In this document: positions 18,231-25,431 of the stretch, piece after piece
Position numbering within the stretch: the stretch's first letter is position 1
Layout: each line of letters starts with the position of its first letter
Source of the DNA: Reticulitermes lucifugus
Lineage: Eukaryota > Arthropoda > Insecta > Blattodea > Rhinotermitidae
Direction: 5' to 3'
DNA length: 25,431 nucleotides
NCBI GenBank assembly: GCA_026260175.1
Contig: JAKCWW010005952.1
Span: 4,164-29,594, forward strand
Program-made: the position numbers and the translations under genes
The notes under the pieces: generated by a model
Database searches by the model: none
What the model saw: only the letters and a program-made list of their open reading frames with translations
Told to the model about the DNA's origin: nothing

Positions 18231-20832
18231 TCAACTAATGTTTTTTCTTGAAATGGAGTGTGAAGGTCACAAAGCTGCAGGAAACCATGACTGTATAGTT
18301 TCTTGTCATTGATGTTACTGACATGGGAACTGTTAGATCTTGCACGTTCGGGAAGACAATAATGGCATTTAGTGTGGGTCTTGAACTTTGGGTTGCAATA
18401 TATCTTTCAGAGATATGCAAATTTGCTGAGGCAATTTTCAATAGAATGTAACACAACGTGATAATCGTGTGGAATGTATATTAGCTTCTAGTTTAATGAC
18501 GAAGACTAGTGAATTGTTGGAGACAGATTTGTCAAATTTTCTACGGCGATAGGACCTGAACAAGCTTCACGTGAAACTGTTTTTTGAATGTTAACGGTTA
18601 GAAATATGTCGGAAATGCGAAACATTCAGGAAAATATGACAAATTTAAGTACTCATCTTTCACTAGTGGAAACAGTACTTATAAATATAGTACTTACGTT
18701 ACCAGTTAGTATTAATTTTAACATGCAGATTAATATATATTAAGAAAAATGTGAGTAGTAAATTTTCTCACGATTTATACGTAACTTTTCAGTATCAAGT
18801 TTAAACACCGTCTTGACCCATCTCGTAGAGATCTTGGTTGTTCCCTGAGTGTGTGAATTTAACTAAAGTTTAAAGTATAACTAATCACATACTTTGGAGC
18901 TTAAATTTCTTCCGAATCCTTTAACAATATTTCATTCAGATTATATTAGACACATGTTACATTCTCGATTAAATTATACCGACTTTCCAAACACGTAAAA
19001 TTTTCAAACTTTCGCCTTTTATTTTTACAGTGGTTTCAGTACTTTTGAAGGAGTCCAATTTTTTTAAATTTACAGTAGCAACCCACATAAGAAAAATTCA
19101 ATTCATGTTTATTCTTCTAGTCCGTTGAGAGATCCAGGTGTTACCATATATTGATCTACTCTAGTTTTTAGTCCAAAGAAGCTGTAAGCATGTTCACACA
19201 TTCTTTCTGTATTGAAGTAACATATCGCACAATTCCTCTGTCCGCGAAGGATATATTAACGAGAAGAAAAAGAGCAAGTTTGAGTAAGTGGCGAGAGGAT
19301 AAAAGTGATGCAGATAAATAACACATTTATATAAAACAAACTTCTTTTAGGTTACAAACGAAATAACATGAGTTAAAATATGCTAATATATTTTACCCAC
19401 CATTCTGCTAAAACAGTAGAAATTTTCTCCTTCAAAAATTAATGTAGTTCTCCTCCATTTTTTTTGTCAATATTTCCTCACGATATCTTCTTTTCGTTAT
19501 CAACTTTTTTAAAGGCACAGATACTGTTAATATACCCTTTTCTACAAGGTTCTATGAAGTGACTGTCATTCCTGTCCCGTCTACAGGCAAGGGTCCTCAC
19601 TGGCAGAAGTACAGAAGAACATAGGCTTTCCGTCACTTCGTAATGACAAGCGGCATACAATAACGGCAAGAAATAGAGTGTTGAAAGTGAAATACTTAAC
19701 TCAAGTCTTTCAAGACGGATATGGAGACCGAACTAGGCATCCAAGCCGAAAGAGAGAAAAGGAAATAAAGAGTAGCAGCCAGCGAAAAAAGACGTGTAGA
19801 GAAGAAACTGCTCTTAGAAGGGAAAGACACGACTAAGGTAAAAGAGAAAATACCTTGCATATTTTTTGGACAGTCATTTGCTGAGGACTGGATTCAAAGT
19901 ATCTGGTGTAGAGAGTGAGCCCACGACAACTGTGTTGAACTTGAATTGATTGCTAATAATTAAGTACGTAACTTCTGTAAACTCTGTTTGCGAGATTGTC
20001 AAAATTTTAACTAATTATTATAAGAAAATATTTTTATGTCCGGAGATATATTCCGAGATAAAAAATTCATAAAAACAAGTTTTATACATTTAGTTTTTTT
20101 TAATTTAATGATGTTACTACTTATTTGTCTTAATGCTCTTCCTGAATAGGGTAGCTTCGTATTTACGCTGATAAATGCATTATTTACACAAAGAAGCAAT
20201 ACAATTTGGTAAAATAAAATGCCCTGGGCTGCAAGGAATTGCCTCTACCCTCCTTCTCTTACGCAGACTGATGGATGGGTCTGTAATAGCATTACGTCCT
20301 CGTATCTCTGTAACATTTTTTTCATTATAACACTTTTACCATCATGTTTACGGATATTAATGAAGCATGCGATAAAAGTAATGCCACTTTACCTTTCGAC
20401 ATCCTCATACTTTTATAAGTTTGATATTAAAAGTAATTAATATGACGGACGTGTGAACTTTTGCGATGGGACAGTAATTGTCTGCACTTGAGGCAGTCTG
20501 TGTTTTCTGCGCTAGTGGAGTTCAAAAAGTGTTCAATTTTTAAGGTCTTCTTATACAGTAAAATAAGAAACAATATGGCTTCTATGCGAAATTTAACATG
20601 GATTAGATTCCTGCATGAGACGTTCAGACCTTATGTACGAGTACCTTGAAGATTGGTTACCACGTTCACAAATGCCTATTCTGTCCTAATGCATATTAAT
20701 CCATTTCACGTCCTCACAACCAAATTTTGTCGGCATATTTTAATATTGTCTTTTATCTACGAACAAGTATACTAAGTAAGCTTTCCCGTTCAGTTTTTCC
20801 CGCTAAATCTCTTATACAGTTCTCGTGCGAAT
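18231..20832. other. Unassigned AT-rich spacer
   Basis: No coding region or known repeat identified. A purine-rich stretch at 19730-19850 (many GAA/AAG/GAGA) is notable only for strand asymmetry. Frames at 18235-18456, 19478-19669, 20011-20199, 20219-20440 and 20461-20649 show no motifs. Confidence 0.5.
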
Positions 20833-20845
20833 TATACGTATATAC
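20833..20845 (+). repeat. Left 13-bp flanking direct repeat
   Basis: TATACGTATATAC here is repeated exactly at 21278-21290. It is likely a target-site duplication of the element in between, although the simple sequence makes chance somewhat more likely than for a complex 13-mer. Confidence 0.65.
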
Positions 20846-20889
20846 CAACAATTGTTGCACTAAGTTTTATTAATACACTTATGTCACTG

Positions 20890-20932
20890 ACCCTAAACGT
20901 GTTTCGGTCCCGGGTGGACCATCATCAGGGGT
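20890..20932 (-). ncRNA. Hammerhead-ribozyme-like core, left arm
   Basis: On the minus strand: ACCC (helix I), CTGATGA core intact, one extra T, GGTCC pairing with GGACC around ACCCG (helix II), GAAA, then CACGTT, TA and GGGT (helix I partner). Helix III is weak because CACGTT lacks the pairing that CACGTG has in the other arm. The predicted cleavage is after the A preceding GGGT. An unpaired base between the core and helix II is unusual but is known in at least one natural viroid hammerhead. Activity is not shown. Confidence 0.5.
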
Positions 20933-21113
20933 TGCGGTCGTGGAGTTGCTTCACTTTTTGTCACTTCAGTTCAGGCACTTTGCACTTTTTATAGTTACTC
21001 CGAATTGCACTGGGTTGTTGTTGGTTGTTATAGTTTTTCCATTATATGATTCACTGTGGTTGTGGTGAGGTGTTGATAAAGTTGTGGCGATGTTGTAGTT
21101 GCGTACGGCGCTG

Positions 21114-21138
21114 GCGGCCATTTTGACAAAATGGCCGC
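21114..21138. repeat. Perfect 12-bp hairpin in element interior
   Basis: GCGGCCATTTTG, one A, then CAAAATGGCCGC. The right half overlaps the start of the right 94-bp arm. It is GC-rich relative to surroundings. Confidence 0.85.
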
Positions 21139-21139
21139 A

Positions 21140-21182
21140 ACCCCTGATAATGGTCCACCCGGGACCGAAACACGTGTAGGGT
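21140..21182 (+). ncRNA. Hammerhead-ribozyme-like core, right arm, core mutated
   Basis: Same organisation as the left arm, on the plus strand. ACCC is followed by CTGATAA, so the G of the conserved GA (the general-acid G in hammerheads) is A, which is expected to abolish cleavage. Helix II (GGTCC/GGACC) and GAAA are intact. CACGTG provides a short self-complementary helix III, then TA and GGGT closing helix I. Confidence 0.5.
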
Positions 21183-21277
21183 CAGTGACATAAGCGTATT
21201 AATAAAACTTAGTGCAACAATTGTTGGTCTTAATATTAATTAACATTACAATGTTGCACGGTGAAAACAAAGTCAAA

Positions 21278-21290
21278 TATACGTATATAC
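21278..21290 (+). repeat. Right 13-bp flanking direct repeat
   Basis: Exact copy of 20833-20845. Confidence 0.65.
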
Positions 21291-22634
21291 GTAGACATTT
21301 ATATTTCGGTTTCAAAGAGACGACTACTGAAATTTAGAGCTCGCAACACTCACCATTTTCAGGTATCTGTAATGGAAGTTACTAAGAGCAGACTTTACTA
21401 AATTATAACATTGTTATTTGTAAAAAGGGAAATTTAGTACCAAGAATACTTTATGGAATTGGTATTTAAAATCACCTATTGGAAGTAACCAGCAACCAAA
21501 TTTAACCAACAACCCTGTGTTACTTATTGGCTGCTTCTCAGATCTGTAGATTTTAATTTGTAATTGAGTGTTAGGCGGTGCCTACGTCCTTGACCTAGTC
21601 ATTCTATTGTCCAGAGAAACGAATTTAATTTTCTTTAGGAACAAGCAGATTGATTGATTTTAATTAAAATATTACTTGAAAATTTATAAGGCATTTTAAA
21701 ATATTAATATTTTGTGAATTTATCAGTTTTTGAGTAATTGGCTTTTACTTATTTTCAGGTGAAAGGACGATAATGAATTAGAGGGGCCTTTACAGTCAAC
21801 TGTTTCTGTAAATGAAATAAGATTAAAGAAATTCTTCACTTTTAAGTATCGTTCGAAGAAGCAATATGGGCATATTTCGAATGCTAATAATATTCGCAAA
21901 AAACATTTTTACAAAATAAACTAAGTATGGCCGTTAAAATATTTGAATCCATAAATTTTACATAAAACACATTTCAAAGAAGATGGTTTAAAGTAATTCC
22001 TTGAAAAGAAGAATCCATAAGATCACGATAGTTGGTGTTGCAGAAGAATAATTCAGTAGTAATGTAATTTTGCAAGATGCTTTTTCAGAATTATAGTGGA
22101 CAGACAAAACTGTTTTGAAACGCATTACAGGCATCCACAGTGTAATTTACTTGCCTTCTGCAGTGGGTTATCCAAAAATAAACATTTACTGACATTTTTG
22201 ATATAGAAGTTTTCCTCCTTTAGCGGTCCTGATTAAGCACTTCGAACTTGAAAAAGAACTTAAGCTTTCTTTGAAAATGGAAGTTGTAAAACTTTACGGC
22301 AATAACAGCAAGGGGGATTGATTATATTAGCATATAATGTCGGGAATTTTAAGACTTTCAGTTGTTTGTATAGACATTATAATTCTAAAGAAACGTTCTT
22401 AAGTATTATTAAATCATAGCATGCCCAGGCATACATAATTCATATAAGTTTGACAAAGTGTATAATAAACATGTAATGTATATGAAATAAATTTTGAGTA
22501 TTTTTTTCGACACGTGTATGAAGTAACTATAGCACGAAAATTGTCAACTACACTTTTATTGCTATACAAATCCTCAAACAAGTGTTTCGTTCGACCACTT
22601 TACTTTAAATAACTACAATTGTTAATCGTATCAT
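21291..22634. other. Unassigned AT-rich spacer
   Basis: No gene or repeat recognised. No open reading frame over 60 codons is present. Confidence 0.5.
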
Positions 22635-22790
22635 TAAATTGGATCGGAATTGCGGTAAAGTAACCAGCACTCCTGCTCCTTCTCCGAAAGTCATGGGGTT
22701 CAAAGTTAGATCTAGAAACAGTCTAAGGCGACTGAAGTTTTTAGTGGCTTCCTGCGGTCCTTACAGAAAAATTCTGAAATATAATCTGAA
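22635..22790 (+). mobile_element. SINE-D, degraded tRNA-derived SINE
   Basis: TTGCGGTAAAGTAACCAGCA resembles a box A region and CATGGGGTTCAAAGTTAG a worn box B about 40 bases later. The body AGATCTAGAAACAGTCTAAG, then GCGACTGAAGTTTTTAGTGG, then TTCCTGCGGTCCTTACAG resembles a SINE family I recall from cockroach and termite genomes. The tail fades into A-rich sequence near 22790. No target-site duplication was found. Confidence 0.55.
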
Positions 22791-23529
22791 ACATTACAAG
22801 AATCGTTAAATAAATCAGAAAGGAATGTTAACGACAGATTATTAAAGAAATTGGATAGGAGTGTGCGGAGTGGAGTGGTAGCATTTTATTAACACAGTAA
22901 TGAAAATTCCGGCTCCTTACGTGCCGTTAAAGTTGGGTGAAATGTAAGTCTCTCATAGTGTTTAGTGTTACTATTACTACGTGTCAGGTTGTGACGCCTT
23001 GTAATTTGGGCTCCGTTCTCCTCTTTACCGTACTAGCATTATGACTGGTCATTTGCCTACCCTGTGACCCACCTGCATTCTCTCTACTTCTCTGTAACCT
23101 GCCATTTTCTTAATTTACTCTTTTCCACCATGAACAAGATGGAAATATGTTGCTCTGAAATGTTAGTACTTATCTACCTACTTAGACGGCATTATATCCC
23201 AGAAGACTAGCATCCTTATGTTCAAGGTTTTACCGATGTCCACACACCAGCACACCAGTGTTCTTTATCTCGTGTCAGACGGATCATGTTTTCGGTTCGT
23301 GGGGTAGGGGGTTCTGAGGGTAAAGATCAGGCAGCTTCTTTGTTCACGTGATGGTGATAAAAGTGTGGATATGGGAGTAAAAGACATCGAAACAGAACAG
23401 TAAGGATTGTGGGCAGCTGAGATTGTGATATGGAATAAACACTGACTTCATTGGTGCTCTATAATTAGGTTTACGATTTTAATGCAAACATTGATCTAAA
23501 TTAATGTAAAATTTGCTTTAAGTTTTACC
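22791..23529. other. Unassigned spacer
   Basis: No gene recognised. Slightly less AT-rich than the surroundings around 22980-23140, without an identified cause. Confidence 0.45.
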
Positions 23530-23551
23530 TAATAATAATAATAATAATAAT
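23530..23551. repeat. (TAA)7 microsatellite
   Basis: Seven uninterrupted copies of the trinucleotide. Confidence 0.95.
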
Positions 23552-25204
23552 ATATTTCGATATTTTATAGCCCAAATTGTTGACAGAGTCGTTTAATAAA
23601 ATACAAATGACAACTACTATGAGGACTTCAGTTGAGCAAGAGATAATTTTATGTTTTAAAGACCCTTGTAGCGGGCTGAACACCTCAATTCATATTACAT
23701 TCTTATGTGTTTATATTTTATATTGACCCAATGAAGATCAAAGCTAATGTACATTACACGCAGCACTTTAGTTCGTATCTCACAGAGAATATTATATGTC
23801 AAATATAAGGTTGAAACAGAGAATGCTCTTTAGGGAAGTAATTGGTGTTTATTGTGAGAATTACATGAAACAAATACACTATAAGCAAAATGCAAAATGC
23901 AAAATTTTACAATAATTTGTGTGTATAATTGCCACTGGGATTTAAACGATGAATAAAGTTGTAGGATATCTTACCTTAAATTTATTGCTTGTCTAGAACT
24001 TCTAACACTCAGCCTTATACCAGACTCTACAAATGGTGAAATTGCGCGCATGAAAAACCAAAGTCCAGGGCCTCACTACCCATAATCCAACAACCAAAGA
24101 CCAAACGGGGGCTTCGTATAGGTGATATTCTCTCGCTGGCGTCAGAAAAACCAGTAAATTTTCAAAGTTCACACGTAAGGTACAGCAGCTCCTCTGCCAC
24201 GTAAATATTAATTGGGGACACTTGTCATTATATAGCAACTATCTCACTAGATTACATCCAGATCTCTGCTCTATATGTGTAAGATAACAAGCGAACAAGC
24301 AGAATAGTTCTCAAATAAAGAAAAAAATTGCGAATGGAACTGGTAAAGACAAAGAGGAGCAGTATTTCTCTTTAGGCATGAAACCTCGAAAACAAAGAGC
24401 TGTCCGCTCCCTTTTTAGCTTAAAAAGCTTTTTATTGAAACGGTCGTCGCCCCAAAGGACTCGTTGCTGGTAATATGAAAATCGTATTGACAGCGAGTTC
24501 CAACTGCCCGAAAACAGACATAAGCTCAAGTACACGTAGAGTCAGAATGTCAAAAAAGGAACAAGATAAAAGTGAGTGTAGGTATGCGATATGTAAAGTG
24601 ATGGCGATGTGTACACTGAAGATGGTCTTCTGAAACACAAAAGCATGCGTAATATGTAACTTAACAGGAATTACTTGTTATAAAGTATCGATAGCTTGTA
24701 CAATACCCATAATACATAATTTGCTATAAAATTGAATGGTTAAGAGATGTAATAACTAAGGAATAGAAGTATCTATTCAGTAACCATTTACAGATCACAC
24801 GGTGTCATGAACAAGAAGACCAAAGTCTAAAGTTTACCGCCGTAAAAATCTCAAAATTGCCTCCTGAATTTCTTATTTAGTACAAAAACTGACTGCTTTT
24901 AAATTGACGGATACAAAACAAGAATATCGGGGCAGAACAAGAGTAGCTGTGTTCGTGCTTGAAAAAATAAACACATAGGCCTATATGTTCCTTTGTAAAT
25001 AATATTTAAAATTGAATTATGTGAAAATAGTGGGTTAATGTATTGAGTTACTCCTTTTAAATTTGAAATAATACAAAAAGTAGTTTTATTTATTCATAGA
25101 GGTTTTCCATCTATCCCAACAGTGGGGCTTGTTTGGACTCTAACAGCCCTTAATATTCGAACTACTTTCATAAAAATACATTTTTTGAGAAGCTGAAATG
25201 TGCG
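23552..25204. other. Unassigned AT-rich spacer
   Basis: No gene I can support. Minus-strand frames at 24002-24238, 24311-24535 and 24432-24638 have no family motif, and the last two overlap each other in different frames. Confidence 0.5.
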
Positions 25205-25226
25205 GCGCGCGCACACACACATATAT
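25205..25226. repeat. Compound (GC)n(AC)n(AT)n tract
   Basis: Twenty-two bases of uninterrupted purine-pyrimidine alternation, passing from GC to AC to AT steps. Such tracts are prone to Z-DNA and to length change. Confidence 0.9.
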
Positions 25227-25336
25227 TTCCTTTCTTTCTAAAGAAGGAGAGTAGGCTAAAAATGGGAGGAGTAAGCGTTGCGAACACTAACAGGGGCTGC
25301 AGATTTTTAGGTGAGAGATAATGTACTAGGATAAAT

Positions 25337-25353
25337 CTAACTAACTAACTAAA
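25337..25353. repeat. (CTAA)4 microsatellite
   Basis: Four copies of CTAA directly precede the repeat at the right edge and may be the terminal simple repeat of that minus-strand retroelement. Confidence 0.75.
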
Positions 25354-25394
25354 TATATCCATGGAGCTGAGTCCTTCTTGAGAAGCTAACAGGT

Positions 25395-25431
25395 CCTCAG
25401 CTAGTCAAGAAATTCCCCTCGTTTTATGGAA
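25395..25431 (-). pseudogene. Non-LTR retrotransposon 3' end, cut by window edge
   Basis: On the minus strand, one frame reads P, a stop, then NEGNFLTS and the terminal stop (TTGACTAGCTGA). This equals the ORF end found at 15645-15720 and, more diverged, at 2838-2945. The (CTAA)n tract at 25337-25353 lies on the 3' side. The reverse-transcriptase body, if present, is outside the window to the right. Confidence 0.6.

Larger units (their letters stand above)
20846..21277. mobile_element. Inverted-repeat element with paired hammerhead-like cores (PLE-like)
   Basis: Two 94-bp arms, 20844-20937 and 21135-21228, are reverse complements with three mismatches. Between them lie ~197 bases without coding potential. 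To the right of the second arm is a 49-base extension before the flanking repeat. Each arm holds a hammerhead-ribozyme-like core, facing outward. Inverted pseudo-LTRs, a short extra tail at one end, variable target-site duplication and hammerhead motifs are reported properties of Penelope-like elements, so a non-autonomous PLE derivative is the best reading. A DNA-transposon MITE is the main alternative. The 13-bp duplication and asymmetric tail argue for retroposition. Confidence 0.7.

Noticed and set aside
19730..19850. Purine-rich stretch with a lysine/glutamate-rich reading
   Set aside because: Low-complexity composition alone, short frames with stops, and no homology recognised.

Overview
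This window looks like non-coding DNA from an arthropod nuclear genome. It is AT-rich, has no convincing intact protein-coding gene, and carries decayed copies of several eukaryotic transposon classes. The kinds of tRNA-derived SINE and non-LTR retrotransposon tails seen here resemble what I remember from cockroach, termite and other polyneopteran insect genomes. That placement is from memory and is only moderately secure. Almost every open frame over 60 codons looks like chance. The reading frames with real homology are broken pieces of transposon proteins. No bacterial features, CRISPR arrays, rRNA or functional tRNA genes were seen.

Layout. Positions 1-1700 hold two copies of one SINE family (SINE-A, the second with a clean 13-bp target-site duplication), an opposite-strand SINE of another family (SINE-B), and a ~110-bp diverged direct repeat that brackets SINE-B. 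At 2838-2945 is the 3' tail of a non-LTR retrotransposon on the minus strand. Positions 4365-4856 hold a degraded SINE-A relative followed by a third SINE type. Positions 6489-6718 are a ~41-bp minisatellite.

Positions 7853-8777 are a decayed Penelope-like element (PLE). A GIY-YIG endonuclease-domain remnant sits between two ~226-bp inverted repeats, the arrangement known for PLE pseudo-LTRs. Positions 10049-10675 are a mariner-type transposase pseudogene on the minus strand that keeps both ends of the protein and has lost the catalytic middle. Positions 12049-12172 are a short hAT-like MITE. A 50-N assembly gap sits inside a poly-A tract at 12747-12868. It is followed at 13041-13267 by a widespread repeat that often yields false proteins in annotation. 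Positions 15013-15360 are a frameshifted non-LTR reverse-transcriptase C-terminus (plus strand), followed by an opposite-strand tail of the same type at 15645-15720. Another such tail is cut by the right window edge.

The most unusual structure is at 20833-21290. A 432-bp insertion is flanked by a 13-bp direct repeat and has 94-bp inverted arms with only three mismatches. Each arm carries a hammerhead-ribozyme-like core (CTGANGA, a 5-bp helix II, GAAA, a very short helix III and a 4-bp helix I). This fits a compact PLE or PLE-derived non-autonomous element, and each arm has a different lesion in the core.

The elements do not form a cooperating gene system. They record successive insertions by SINEs, non-LTR elements, PLEs, mariner and hAT-like elements into intergenic or intronic DNA. 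All family assignments come from reading motifs by eye and from memory. No search or folding program was run.
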